This document shows, piece by piece, positions 8,763 through 18,758 of a stretch of 64,000 nt of DNA; the stretch's first letter is position 1; each line of letters starts with the position of its first letter. The notes beneath the pieces are model-generated. The model did not search any database and was not told where the DNA came from. It was given only the letters and a program-made list of their open reading frames with translations. This DNA is from an uncultured Gammaproteobacteria bacterium (lineage in GTDB: Bacteria; Pseudomonadota; Gammaproteobacteria; UBA4575). The translations under genes and the position numbers were made by a program. The stretch is taken from the NCBI GenBank assembly GCA_951812785.1, contig OX638335.1, positions 1,205,501 through 1,269,500 of the forward strand, written 5' to 3'.

Positions 8763-9692
8763 TTATTCATCATCTCTAAGAGACATTAAAAAAGGTACAC
8801 CACTCTTTTCTCTCGCCTCCTGGTAACCTTTTTCCCAAAGTATTTTATAGTTTTCTTGCTCTTTCTTTTTAGTTTGAGCTAACACTAATTGGACAAACTC
8901 AGTTAGGTTTCTAGAAGAGGCTCGCTCTTGTTCTTCAATTTCTGAATGAGTTTCAACATAAAGTTTATCGTCACGCCAACCAACCTTGTAAGGCTGATTG
9001 ACAATGGCGATAGGCGTATTCACTTTTACGCTTTTAAATAACTTTTCAATACCAGTAGGATGTAAGCGAATACAACCATGAGTCACTCGCATACCAATAC
9101 CTTCTGGTACGTTGGTACCATGGATCAGGTAACCAGCTAACGCTAAGCCTATTTTATACTCCCCTAAAGGATTATCTGGTCCAGGCGGGACAATTTTTGG
9201 TAATGGATCATTATTTTCTTCGTGCTCTCTGCGTATTGACTCAGGCGGATACCAATTAGGCTTGGCAGTTTTTGAAGTGACACGTGTAAAGGTAAGCGGC
9301 GTTTTCCACTCGTCATCTTTACCAACGCTAACAGGGTAAGTAGAAACACTTGCAACATTATTAGCAGTACCGTGGAATTGATACAACCTCAATTCTGCAA
9401 GATTTATAACTACACTCTGCCTTTCAACATTTGGTAAGACGTATTGGGTAGGAATAATTATTTGTGTATCTTGTTCAGGAATCCACGGATCAACATCAGG
9501 ATTGGCATCTACCAGTTCATTAAATCCGGTTTGAAATGTTTGTGCCAATTGTAAAAAGTTATCTCCCTCTTGAATAGTATGTATTGAAATATTGCCAATA
9601 ACATCCTCACCAGGTGGATAACTATAGGTTTCAGCAACAGTCGAATCCATCAGTAGCATTAAAGGAAGTACTAATACTCGCGATATTTGCAT
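8763..9692 (-). CDS. L,D-transpeptidase of the ErfK/YbiS type with LysM domain
   Basis: 309 residues. A signal peptide occupies residues 1-20. A LysM-like region (about 38-82, starting IHTIQEGDNF) should bind peptidoglycan. The YkuD catalytic domain has HGTN at 191-194 and THGCIRL at 204-210 with Cys207 as nucleophile. In enterobacteria such proteins join the C-terminal Lys of Lpp to meso-diaminopimelate or make 3-3 crosslinks. Its convergent neighbour encodes an Lpp-like lipoprotein ending in Lys, a likely substrate (inferred). The C-terminal 60 residues are charged and helical. Confidence 0.9.
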   Translation of the reverse strand: MQISRVLVLPLMLLMDSTVAETYSYPPGEDVIGNISIHTIQEGDNFLQLAQTFQTGFNELVDANPDVDPWIPEQDTQIIIPTQYVLPNVERQSVVINLAELRLYQFHGTANNVASVSTYPVSVGKDDEWKTPLTFTRVTSKTAKPNWYPPESIRREHEENNDPLPKIVPPGPDNPLGEYKIGLALAGYLIHGTNVPEGIGMRVTHGCIRLHPTGIEKLFKSVKVNTPIAIVNQPYKVGWRDDKLYVETHSEIEEQERASSRNLTEFVQLVLAQTKKKEQENYKILWEKGYQEAREKSGVPFLMSLRDDE

Positions 9693-9710
9693 TATCTTTT
9701 TCCTATTGAA

Positions 9711-11075
9711 TTAATTTGCCACCGCAACATTAACTGCCTCCTCCATCACCTCTAACACCAAGTCAATTTGCTCAGGTTCTATTATATAGGGCGGCATAAA
9801 ATATAAAACGTTGCCCAGTGGTCTGAGTAATATATGCTTACTAAGCGCATGCTTATAAGCTTTTAATCCTCTGCGTTGCTGCCAAGGATGTGGTGTTTTA
9901 GCTGCTTTATCCTCAACCATCTCTACAGCAAAAATCATCCCGGTTTGGCGCACTTGGCCTATATTAGGATGATTCTCAAAACGCTGGCCATTTTCTTTTA
10001 TTCGTTGAATCAGGTTTTTATTCCTTTGGATAGTATCTCTGTTATGAAATATGCTCAACGTCGCTAATGCAGCAGCACATGCTAATGGATTCCCTGTATA
10101 TGAGTGTGAGTGTAGGAAACCACGCATTGTTTCGTAATCATCATAAAATGCATCATATATTTGATTAGTTGTTAATACGACAGATAACGGCAAATAACCA
10201 CCAGTCAACCCTTTTGATAAGCACATAAAGTCTGGAGATATATTAGCTGGCTCACAGGCAAACATAGTGCCTGTTCGCCCAAAGCCAACCGCAATCTCAT
10301 CGGCAATCAAATGAACATTATATTTATCGCAAGCTGCACGTAATAAGGTTAGATACTTTGCATCATACATGCGCATGCTTCCAGCACATTGAACTAGCGG
10401 CTCAACAATTACAGCACTAATTTCTTCGTGATGTTCGCTTAATGTCTCTTCCATATATGTAAACATACGTAGAACATAATCTTCTGTTTGCTCACCCGGC
10501 TCCATGTTGTAACTATCAGCACCTGGTACGGTAATAACATCCAACAGCAATGATTTATACGTATCTTTATATAACGCAACATCACCGACAGACAAAGCGC
10601 CTAAAGTCTCGCCATGATATGAATTTTGCAAAGTGACAAATTTCTTCTTTTTTGGCTTACCTATATTTTTCCAATAATGAAAGCTCATCTTCAACGACAC
10701 TTCAACAGCAGAAGAACCATTATCAGCATAAAAGCACTTTTGTAATGGCTCTGGTGTTATTTCAACTAGTTGTTCAGATAAATGAATAATAGGTTGATGC
10801 GAAAAACCCGCAAGTAACACATGCTCTAATTGCTGCGTTTGTTTAGCTATTGCGGCTCCTATGGTTTGATTAGCATGACCGAATATATTCACCCACCAGG
10901 AACTAATGGCATCAATATATTTATTACCATCAAAATCTTCTAACCATACTCCTTGCCCTCTCGCTATAGGAATAATTGGGAATTGCTCATGATCTTTCAT
11001 TTGCGTACACGGATGCCATACGTGTGCAAGATCTCTTGCTACTAAATCATCAGTTACTAAAGAATTTTCTTTCAT
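9711..11075 (-). CDS. bioA: Adenosylmethionine-8-amino-7-oxononanoate aminotransferase
   Basis: 454 residues, full length for BioA. A class III PLP aminotransferase: HVWHPCTQMKDHE at the N-terminus is typical of BioA, the PLP-contacting Asp is in IADE (Asp259) and the Schiff-base Lys is in LSKGLTGG (Lys288). It transfers the amino group of S-adenosylmethionine to KAPA, giving DAPA, the penultimate intermediates of biotin synthesis. No other bio gene is in the window. It lies 18 bp downstream of nothing but the msrQ fragment region, and precedes the L,D-transpeptidase on the same strand with 18 bp between them. Confidence 0.95.
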   Translation of the reverse strand: MKENSLVTDDLVARDLAHVWHPCTQMKDHEQFPIIPIARGQGVWLEDFDGNKYIDAISSWWVNIFGHANQTIGAAIAKQTQQLEHVLLAGFSHQPIIHLSEQLVEITPEPLQKCFYADNGSSAVEVSLKMSFHYWKNIGKPKKKKFVTLQNSYHGETLGALSVGDVALYKDTYKSLLLDVITVPGADSYNMEPGEQTEDYVLRMFTYMEETLSEHHEEISAVIVEPLVQCAGSMRMYDAKYLTLLRAACDKYNVHLIADEIAVGFGRTGTMFACEPANISPDFMCLSKGLTGGYLPLSVVLTTNQIYDAFYDDYETMRGFLHSHSYTGNPLACAAALATLSIFHNRDTIQRNKNLIQRIKENGQRFENHPNIGQVRQTGMIFAVEMVEDKAAKTPHPWQQRRGLKAYKHALSKHILLRPLGNVLYFMPPYIIEPEQIDLVLEVMEEAVNVAVAN

Positions 11076-11150
11076 AGAAAATACTCATCTCAAAAAATAT
11101 AAATGAAAGTTGTTGTTACAGACCTATGCTCAGACCCTTGTTATTATTGG

Positions 11151-11743
11151 CTATTGAATGGGGTTTGCACGTGCAAGTACACGATAACCCAGCAATACTG
11201 TAAGAATTGAAGCATAGATAATTGGTTCAAATAAGTCTGATTTCACCAGCCACCAGAAATGCAGTATAGCAAGAATTGAAATCACATAGATTAATTTATG
11301 CAGTTTTACCCAAGTGGTTTGAAGTTTTCTTTGCATTGCATTAGTGGAAGTAATGGCTAATGGCAAAAGCAATACAAAAGCGGCAAAACCTGCTATGGTA
11401 TAGGGACGGTCTTTAATATCATCCACAATTACTAACCAGTCAAACCATTGGTCCAATATAACATAAATCAATAAATGACATAGAAAAAGCTAAGCATGCC
11501 GAATAACCGCCGCAAATGAATTAACTCATTTATTTTAAATAATTTACGCGCTGGACTTATTGCTAGCGTTATCAACAATAAACGTAATGCCCATTCTCCA
11601 GTAATGTGAGTGATCTCTTCAATGGGGTTAGCACCTAAAGTATCGTTATAAAATTGTCTTACAGCAATTAATAATGGTGATAGAAAAAGCATCAGTAAAG
11701 GCAGCTTGATCAAATTACTATTGAATTTGATGCCAATACTCAT
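11151..11743 (-). pseudogene. msrQ: MsrQ (YedZ) heme membrane protein, frameshifted
   Basis: Two overlapping minus-strand frames give one protein. The first (11468-11743) encodes a signal and the first spans up to RRLFGMLSFFYV; the second (upstream-open at about 11477, to 11151) continues HLLIYVILDQWFDW, KDRPYTIAGFAAF, STNAMQRKL and the C-terminal spans. MsrQ is the b-type heme partner of the periplasmic methionine sulfoxide reductase MsrP. Compared with E. coli MsrQ about two residues plus a frame are missing just before the conserved His in HLLIY. MsrP is not adjacent. A small deletion or a sequencing error would both explain it; the second part has only a TTG start of its own. Confidence 0.8.
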
Positions 11744-11800
11744 AAGAATACACTTAGCAAAATTTCAATGGATTTAGAACACAAAGACTGGTGATGAAAA

Positions 11801-13219
11801 CTAGTAATGTATTGCTCGTCCGTCAAGATCTAATGCTGCTTCGTGCATGCCTTCAGCTAAAGTGGGATGTCCATGTATGGTCCGAGCTAAATCTGCTGCT
11901 GTTAATTCAGATTCGATAGCAACTACAGCTTCAGCAATTAATTCAGAGGCACTTGGCCCTATAATATGCACACTAAGTAACCTGTCGGTATTTGCATCGG
12001 CTATAAACTTTATCATACCTTCTGTATCACCCATGGCTCGTGCTCGACCTAATGCCGTAAATGGAAATGATCCGGTTTTATAGTCCACATTATCAATTTG
12101 CAGTTGTTGTTCAGTATCGCCAACCCAAGCTATTTCTGGCCAAGTATAGATAATCCAAGGTATTGCAGCATAATTAACATGGCCATGTTGATTTGTAAGT
12201 TGTTCGGCTACTGCCACTCCCTCTTCTGATCCTTTATGAGCAAGCATTGCACCACCAATCACATCACCAATAGCATAAATTCCTTCAATATTAGTTTTCC
12301 ATTGAGCATCAACTTCTACGAATCCTCTGGAATCTTGAGCTAGACCTAAATCACTTAAACCTAAGTTTTCAGTATTAGCGACTCTGCCAATCGCAACTAA
12401 CAGACAATCCACTTCTGTTTGGGATTCACCTTCAGCGCCTAATACAGTAACAGTCACAGATTTTTTGTTCTTGATAACAGCTTGTACTTTGCTATTAAGT
12501 TGAACATCAAATCCTTGCGACAAAATTATTTTACTTGCTTGCTTAGCAACATCTTTATCAACCATAGGTAAAAATTGATCTTCAGCTTCCCATATAGTGA
12601 CTTTAGCACCTAATCGGCTCCATACGCTCGCCATCTCAAGACCAATCACACCAGCACCTATCACACCAAGATGACCAGGAACTTTCCCAAGTTCTAATGC
12701 AGCACTTGAATCTATTATTTGTTTTTGGTCAACAGATAAAAAGCCTAGCTCAAGTGGTTTTGAACCTGTGGCTATAACAATCGATTCAGCCACTAGTACT
12801 TGATCGCCATCACTCTTTGTAATATGAACTTCTTTAGCAGATTTTATTGAAGCAATACCATGCACAAAAGTTACTTTGTTTTTTTTCAACAACCCTTTCA
12901 CGCCAGTTGTTAATGTTTTAACAATTTTATTTTTTCTCTGTAGCATTTTAGCTATATCAATATCACATTCTTTTGTGGTAATCCCATGAACAGCTGCATA
13001 ATTAGTGAGAAACGAATAGTGATGGCTGGAATCAAGCAATGCCTTTGAGGGAATACATCCAACGTTAAGACAAGTGCCACCAGGACTAGGTTTGTTATTT
13101 TTATCGGACCAAGCATCAACACAAGCAACGGTTAAGCCTAATTGTGCACATCTAATCGCACACACGTAACCAGCAGGACCAGCGCCAATTACGACAACAT
13201 CAAAATTAGATTTTTTCAT
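11801..13219 (-). CDS. lpd: Dihydrolipoyl dehydrogenase (E3)
   Basis: 472 residues, full length. FAD-binding GAGPAG near residue 12, the redox-active disulfide GGTCLNVGC (Cys50 and Cys55), the NAD-binding GAGVIGLE and a C-terminal HGHPTLAE with the catalytic His. It reoxidises dihydrolipoamide on SucB with NAD+ as acceptor. It lies two bases downstream of sucB in the order sucA-sucB-lpd, so it is the E3 dedicated to the 2-oxoglutarate complex and perhaps shared with other lipoyl complexes. Confidence 0.97.
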   Translation of the reverse strand: MKKSNFDVVVIGAGPAGYVCAIRCAQLGLTVACVDAWSDKNNKPSPGGTCLNVGCIPSKALLDSSHHYSFLTNYAAVHGITTKECDIDIAKMLQRKNKIVKTLTTGVKGLLKKNKVTFVHGIASIKSAKEVHITKSDGDQVLVAESIVIATGSKPLELGFLSVDQKQIIDSSAALELGKVPGHLGVIGAGVIGLEMASVWSRLGAKVTIWEAEDQFLPMVDKDVAKQASKIILSQGFDVQLNSKVQAVIKNKKSVTVTVLGAEGESQTEVDCLLVAIGRVANTENLGLSDLGLAQDSRGFVEVDAQWKTNIEGIYAIGDVIGGAMLAHKGSEEGVAVAEQLTNQHGHVNYAAIPWIIYTWPEIAWVGDTEQQLQIDNVDYKTGSFPFTALGRARAMGDTEGMIKFIADANTDRLLSVHIIGPSASELIAEAVVAIESELTAADLARTIHGHPTLAEGMHEAALDLDGRAIHY

Positions 13220-13221
13220 AT

Positions 13222-14421
13222 TTACAAATGCAACAATAGTTGAATCGGGTCCTCAATAATTCTTTTAACATGACTCAAGAACAGCACTGCCTCACGACCA
13301 TCAATAATTCGGTGATCATATGACAATGCCATATACATCATTGGCGCAATTTTTATCTCATCACCCTCTACAATTGGTCGCTTTTCTATTGCATGCATAC
13401 CCAAGATAGCACTTTGTGGCGGGTTTATAATAGGCGTTGATAACATAGAACCGAACACACCACCATTAGTAATCGTAAAGGTTCCACCAGTCAGTTCATC
13501 AATAGACAGTTTATTCTCACGCGCTTTAGCGGCAAGCTTATTAATTTCCAACTCAATTGATGACAATGATTTAGCATCTGCATTACGTACAACAGGAACG
13601 ACTAAACCTCGCTCAGCACTGACAGCAATACCGACATTAATGTATCGATGATAAACAATATCACTTCCCTCTACTGATGCATTATACACAGGATATTCTT
13701 TTAATGCTTCTATCGCTGCCAATACAAAAAATGACATAAACCCAAGCTTAACGCCATGCTGCTCAAGAAATTTATCTTTATTTTTTGATCTAATAGAGAG
13801 GATTTGGCTCATATTAACTTCATTAAAGGTAGTTAACATGGCATATTCTTGCTGAGCAGCCACTAAACGATCTGAAATTTTCTTCCTCAAGCCACTCATG
13901 GGAACGCGTTCAATCTCATTATTGCGATTAGCTACATCAATAGAAGATTGGGATAAATTCGACTGCTGATCTTTGGAATACGCTACCAATACATCTTGCT
14001 TAGTAATTCGATTGTTTTTCCCTGTGGCAGAAATACTTGCTATATCAACGTTTTTTTCTTCGATTAACTTTCTAACAGATGGGCCGGTTTTCTTATAATT
14101 ATCAGATTTGTTATTCGCATTATTTTCAGAAACCACTCCTTTATCATCAGAGTCCAGCTGATTATTTTGAGCTATATTTTGACTGGACTCACTTAACTGG
14201 CCGATTACTTCATGACTGTTAACAATCTCATTCTCATCTTTGATAATTTTTTCTATCACACCAGTCGCTGGAGATGGAATTTCCAACACAACCTTATCAG
14301 TTTCTATTTCAACCAAGGTCTCACCTTCATCAACATGATCGCCAACTTTTCTTATCCAGGTGCTAACCGTACCTTCACTAATAGACTCAGAAAATTCAGG
14401 AATTTTTATATCAATATTCAA
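13222..14421 (-). CDS. sucB: Dihydrolipoyl succinyltransferase (E2 of 2-oxoglutarate dehydrogenase)
   Basis: 399 residues. One lipoyl domain (1-77, lipoylated Lys43 in ETDKVVLE), a hydrophilic Asn/Ser-rich linker (78-110), a subunit-binding domain (about 112-148) and the catalytic domain with SYDHRIIDGREAV near the C-terminus, where His and Asp are catalytic. It forms the core of the complex that makes succinyl-CoA in the TCA cycle. The linker is unusually rich in Asn and Asp. It lies 24 bp after sucA and 2 bp before lpd, so it is in one operon. Confidence 0.97.
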   Translation of the reverse strand: MNIDIKIPEFSESISEGTVSTWIRKVGDHVDEGETLVEIETDKVVLEIPSPATGVIEKIIKDENEIVNSHEVIGQLSESSQNIAQNNQLDSDDKGVVSENNANNKSDNYKKTGPSVRKLIEEKNVDIASISATGKNNRITKQDVLVAYSKDQQSNLSQSSIDVANRNNEIERVPMSGLRKKISDRLVAAQQEYAMLTTFNEVNMSQILSIRSKNKDKFLEQHGVKLGFMSFFVLAAIEALKEYPVYNASVEGSDIVYHRYINVGIAVSAERGLVVPVVRNADAKSLSSIELEINKLAAKARENKLSIDELTGGTFTITNGGVFGSMLSTPIINPPQSAILGMHAIEKRPIVEGDEIKIAPMMYMALSYDHRIIDGREAVLFLSHVKRIIEDPIQLLLHL

Positions 14422-14445
14422 TGTATTTCCTTGGATTGATAATTA

Positions 14446-17301
14446 TTAACTAACGCTTTTAAGTTTTACACTTTTGGTTTTACTTACAAGACCCAATGCT
14501 TCGCTCACCAACTGAGTTTGTTGAAAGCGATGTAATTGCATATAACCAACAGCAGGCGATGCAGAATAATCCCTACCCGCATACTGTAGCGATTGATTAG
14601 GGTAAATACAATCAGCTAAATTCTTACGCGATTGCATATAAAACCAGGCACCTTGATTTCTAGGTTCCTCTTGTACCCAAATTATATCAGCGACATGTTT
14701 GAATTTAGCAAGTTGTACTTTTATCTCTTCTTTAGGGAATGGATATAACTGCTCAATTCTAATTATTTCTATATTTTCTAACCCATTCTTTTGCTTTTTC
14801 TCTAGCAGGTCGTAATAAACTTTTCCTGTACAAAACAGTAATCTTGTCACGTTTGCAATATCAGCTTCAGCATAAGTTGTAATAATTTGTTTAAATCCTT
14901 CTTGCTTGAACTCACTTAATTGTGAAGTCGACTGAGGATGACGAAGCAAACTCTTTGGTGTTAACGCTATCAGCGGTTTTCTATAAGGACGTAACATTTG
15001 GCGGCGTAGTAAATGAAAGTGTTGTGCCGGAGTAGTTGGCACACAAACCTGCATGTTTTCTTCTGCGCATAATTGCAGATACCTCTCCATACGTGCCGAT
15101 GAATGTTCAGGGCCCTGACCATCATAACCATGCGGCAAAAATAATACTAAACCACAGTATCGTTGCCATTTAACTTCTGAAGAACTTAAAAATTGGTCAA
15201 TAATCACTTGAGCATTATTCGCAAAATCACCAAATTGAGCTTCCCATATAACTAATGAATTTGGCTCAGATGTCGCATAGCCCACCTCGTATCCCAACAC
15301 CGCTGCTTCAGACAACAAACTATTAATAGGCAAAAATTGCGCCTGATCTTGGTTTAAATATCTTAATGGAATATACACGTTGCCATTATCTTGATCGTGG
15401 AAAGCACAGTGTCTATGTGTAAATGTTCCGCGCACACTATCCTGCCCTGATAAGCGAACAGGATAACCTTGTTCAAGCAAAGAACCGTATGCAAGCATTT
15501 CTGCAAAACCCCAATCAACAGGAAGCTCTCCTATTGTCATACGCTTGCGTTGATCTATAATTTTTTTGACATTTTTATGTAAGGAGAAATCTTCAGGCAC
15601 TGAAGTAACCACTTTACCTATCTGCTGAATAATATCCTGACTTATCGTAGTGTCTGCTTTATCTCTCCAATGAGTCCCTTTAAACGGGCTGTAATCAACC
15701 ACATGCTTTGAACGACTACGCCGCGCAATTTCAGAACAGACTGGCTTACCTTTGTTTAACTTATCAATATAATCTTTTTCGATATCTTCATACACACCAC
15801 TGACAACCACTCCCCCTTCCAATAGTTGCTGGTAATAGGTTTCATCGACGCGCTCTTTATTACGTATTCGCTGATACATTAAAGGTTGTGTAATCGCAGG
15901 CTCATCTGACTCGGAATGGCCATGACGACGATAGCAAATCATATCAATCACAATATCTCGCGCATATTTCATGCGGTAATCCATCGCCAACTGAGTAACA
16001 AATACTACTGCCTCTGGATCATCACCATTGACATGCAAAATTGGCGCTTGCACCATCTTCGCCACATCTGTGCAATACAATGTCGAACGTGAATCTAATG
16101 GATCACTTGTGGTAAAACCAATTTGGTTATTAATAACAATATGAATTGTGCCACCGGTCGTATACCCCCTAGTGCTTGATAGATTAAGTGTTTCCATCAC
16201 TACACCTTGACCTGCAAATGCAGCATCACCGTGAATAAGCACTGGAATAACTTGTTGGCGTCGTTTGTCTTGACGCCTCTCTTGGCGCGCTCGCACGGAA
16301 CCTTCTACAACCGGATTAATAATTTCCAAGTGAGAAGGATTAAAAGCCAGCACCGCATGGATAGGTCTCTTATTAGTTTTTAAATCAATCGAAAAACCCT
16401 TATGATATTTAACGTCACCTGAACTAATCTCTAGATCAACATTACCTTCAAACTCTTCGAATAAATCACGCGGGCTTTTGCCCATAATATTGACTAATAC
16501 ATTAAGCCGACCACGATGTGCCATACCGATAATCGTTTCTTTCACATTATGATCACCAGCACTTTGTATAAGTGTGTCTAACAAAGGAATAAGACTAGTG
16601 CCACCTTCCAAAGAGAATCGCTTTTGGCCGATATATTTTCTATGCAAGTAAGTTTCTAGTGAATTAGCTGCTATCAATCTGGCCAGGATGCGTTTCTTTT
16701 TCTCTGAGCTCAGCTTTAAACCCACATAATTAGCTTCCAAGTACTTCCTTAACCATTGTTTCTGTTCAGGGTCAGAAATATGTTCTGTTTCCGCCCCTAT
16801 GCTTCCACAGTAAGTCGTTGACATAAGATTAATAATCGAACTTAACGATTGCTTATGATGGGTATCTTGTTCCCATATGAAAAATTCTTCATCCAAGTCA
16901 GCTGATGTTAAGCCGTGATATTCGGGGTTAAGCAAATCAATTTGAATTCGACCATCAGCATAAAGTGGATCGATATCAGCTTGACGATGACCTAAACTTC
17001 GATAAGCACGAATTAAACGTAAAACAGTTCTTTGCTTTTCTTGATGCTGCTGCTCAGCATTTGAATGCTTAGGGTAAAAATCAAATATTTGCGCATTATT
17101 ATCGCGTTGTTCGCTAACAAGGTTTTCTCTTACGCTTTGATGCAAGTCATATAGCTTAATATCTTTGCTAACATCTAACTCACTAAAATAGTGTTGCCAA
17201 GATTGGCTTACTGAAGTGTGGTCTTGTATATATTTTTGATATAGAGATTCAATATATTCAGCATTGGCACCATAAATATGTTGGTGGTTTTTATGGTTCA
17301 T
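14446..17301 (-). CDS. sucA: 2-oxoglutarate dehydrogenase E1
   Basis: 951 residues, typical of E1o. The N-terminal segment has the E1o-specific YIQDHTSVSQSWQHYF. The thiamine diphosphate region includes GMAHRGRLNVLVN and GDAAFAGQGVVMETLNLS, then a transketolase-like domain with HGYDGQGPEHSSAR. It decarboxylates 2-oxoglutarate and transfers the succinyl group to the lipoamide of SucB. It is the first gene of sucA-sucB-lpd. sdh and sucCD genes, which often neighbour it, are not in the window. Confidence 0.97.
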   Translation of the reverse strand: MNHKNHQHIYGANAEYIESLYQKYIQDHTSVSQSWQHYFSELDVSKDIKLYDLHQSVRENLVSEQRDNNAQIFDFYPKHSNAEQQHQEKQRTVLRLIRAYRSLGHRQADIDPLYADGRIQIDLLNPEYHGLTSADLDEEFFIWEQDTHHKQSLSSIINLMSTTYCGSIGAETEHISDPEQKQWLRKYLEANYVGLKLSSEKKKRILARLIAANSLETYLHRKYIGQKRFSLEGGTSLIPLLDTLIQSAGDHNVKETIIGMAHRGRLNVLVNIMGKSPRDLFEEFEGNVDLEISSGDVKYHKGFSIDLKTNKRPIHAVLAFNPSHLEIINPVVEGSVRARQERRQDKRRQQVIPVLIHGDAAFAGQGVVMETLNLSSTRGYTTGGTIHIVINNQIGFTTSDPLDSRSTLYCTDVAKMVQAPILHVNGDDPEAVVFVTQLAMDYRMKYARDIVIDMICYRRHGHSESDEPAITQPLMYQRIRNKERVDETYYQQLLEGGVVVSGVYEDIEKDYIDKLNKGKPVCSEIARRSRSKHVVDYSPFKGTHWRDKADTTISQDIIQQIGKVVTSVPEDFSLHKNVKKIIDQRKRMTIGELPVDWGFAEMLAYGSLLEQGYPVRLSGQDSVRGTFTHRHCAFHDQDNGNVYIPLRYLNQDQAQFLPINSLLSEAAVLGYEVGYATSEPNSLVIWEAQFGDFANNAQVIIDQFLSSSEVKWQRYCGLVLFLPHGYDGQGPEHSSARMERYLQLCAEENMQVCVPTTPAQHFHLLRRQMLRPYRKPLIALTPKSLLRHPQSTSQLSEFKQEGFKQIITTYAEADIANVTRLLFCTGKVYYDLLEKKQKNGLENIEIIRIEQLYPFPKEEIKVQLAKFKHVADIIWVQEEPRNQGAWFYMQSRKNLADCIYPNQSLQYAGRDYSASPAVGYMQLHRFQQTQLVSEALGLVSKTKSVKLKSVS

Positions 17302-17389
17302 GCTATTTCTACTTTATCTTTATTTGAATAGTTAGATTTTATATTTTTAGCCAAATAGAAAGCAAGCAACGCAAATTAAGACAAAGTAG

Positions 17390-17734
17390 TTACATCGTGT
17401 GTGTTGGCCTGTCCGCCTGTAGTGCACCACCTAATAGTGCTTCAATTTTTGTGCGTGTCTCGCCATTATCCTGGCTACTAAATTGGACACCAATTCCTGC
17501 TGTTCTGTTCTCTTGAGAACCCTGAGGGGTAATCCATATAACCTGCCCTGCTACCGGAATCCTTTCAGGATCTCCCATTAAAGTCAGCAACATGAACACT
17601 TCTTCACCCAAATTAAAATTCTTCTTGCTGGGAATGAATAGCCCGCCATTCTTTACAAAAGGGATATATGAAGCATACAACGAGCCCTTATCCTTAATCG
17701 CAAGGGAAATAATTCCTCTTCCAGTGTTAGCCAT
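17390..17734 (-). CDS. PilZ-domain protein
   Basis: 114 residues, matching the short PilZ proteins of the holB-pilZ arrangement in Pseudomonas and relatives. Visible are GGLFIPSKKNFNLGEEVFML and the C-terminal GIGVQFSSQ. The c-di-GMP-binding RxxxR at the start is not present (only one Arg near residue 6), as in the type IV pilus assembly PilZ that does not bind c-di-GMP. It probably acts in pilus biogenesis, though no pil gene is in the window. It follows holB by 28 bp on the same strand. Confidence 0.85.
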   Translation of the reverse strand: MANTGRGIISLAIKDKGSLYASYIPFVKNGGLFIPSKKNFNLGEEVFMLLTLMGDPERIPVAGQVIWITPQGSQENRTAGIGVQFSSQDNGETRTKIEALLGGALQADRPTHTM

Positions 17735-17762
17735 ATACCTATTGTCTTATCATCTCTTTAAT

Positions 17763-18758
17763 TCAAACTGAGTGTTTAATCGCCAGTTTGTGAGTACGTA
17801 TCAACAATGATTCTGTAAATAAACGTCGATTTAGGTTGTTATCGAAAACTCTTTTACGCTCTAGCACCAACTCCCAGAACTCCAACAATAAAGGTACTTG
17901 CATACGTGGAGCCAAGGCAAGTAATGACCGATAAAAGTCCGGATTTTCGAGCGTTATTGGGTTTTCAGCACCTTTAATACGCAATAAATCAACAATCACC
18001 GCCTGGATACACTGAAAACACTGTAAGAATGGGATCAATTCAATTCTCGCAGCAATTTCAACCGGATCAGAATTGGCTTCAAGCACCTCTAAAAATCCTT
18101 GTACTATCAATATACGTTGATCTAGCAACTCTGTTTCATGATATTGCATAGCTTGTAGTGGCGCGCCCTGCGCTATTCTGAGCAATGGTTCCCATTCAAC
18201 AGCATCACTAGAAGTACTCTGCAACCATGCCAGTGCCTTCTCCTGAGTAGGTGAGTGAAAAGGCACAAATTGGCAACGGCTACGTATCGTCGCTGGTAAT
18301 TTGAGCGGAGTGCCAGTCACCAGGATTATTATCGTCTCTTCAGGCGGCTCTTCTAAAGTCTTCAACAATGCATTAGCAGCACTTGTGTTCATGCTGTCGG
18401 CATACTCTATCAGTGCTACTTTTTTAGAATCGAAATGTCGCGTGAGGTGTAGTTTTGATATCAGCTCACGAATCGCATCTATCGAAATTGTATTCTTATC
18501 CTCCTCCGGCACCACATGCACCAAGTCAGGATAAGTCTTTGCTTCTATTAGCAGACAATGCTTACACTCACCGCATGCTGCCCCCGACTCAGTTTGCTGC
18601 AGACATAAAATTGCCGCAGTTATGCTTCTAGCAAAATGATGTTTGCCAACGCCTTCTGGCCCACTCAACAAGATTGCATGAGGCAAGGAATCCGAACTAA
18701 TCATTCGCGTGAAGTAATCCCACTGCTCATGCTGCCATGGATACAATTGATTATTCAT
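17763..18758 (-). CDS. holB: DNA polymerase III delta' subunit
   Basis: 331 residues from ATG at 18758 (MNNQLYPWQHEQWDYFTRMI). This start overlaps the tmk stop by 8 bp; the longer frame upstream runs through tmk and lacks homology. Degenerate Walker A GPEGVGKH at 33-40, four zinc-ligand Cys (52, 62, 65, 68) and the SRC-like motif TIRSRCQFV. Delta' is part of the clamp loader that opens the beta clamp. Its place between tmk and pilZ is standard in gammaproteobacteria. Confidence 0.94.
   Translation of the reverse strand: MNNQLYPWQHEQWDYFTRMISSDSLPHAILLSGPEGVGKHHFARSITAAILCLQQTESGAACGECKHCLLIEAKTYPDLVHVVPEEDKNTISIDAIRELISKLHLTRHFDSKKVALIEYADSMNTSAANALLKTLEEPPEETIIILVTGTPLKLPATIRSRCQFVPFHSPTQEKALAWLQSTSSDAVEWEPLLRIAQGAPLQAMQYHETELLDQRILIVQGFLEVLEANSDPVEIAARIELIPFLQCFQCIQAVIVDLLRIKGAENPITLENPDFYRSLLALAPRMQVPLLLEFWELVLERKRVFDNNLNRRLFTESLLIRTHKLAIKHSV

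Noticed and set aside
9876-10067. Plus-strand ORF inside bioA
   Set aside because: Antisense shadow.
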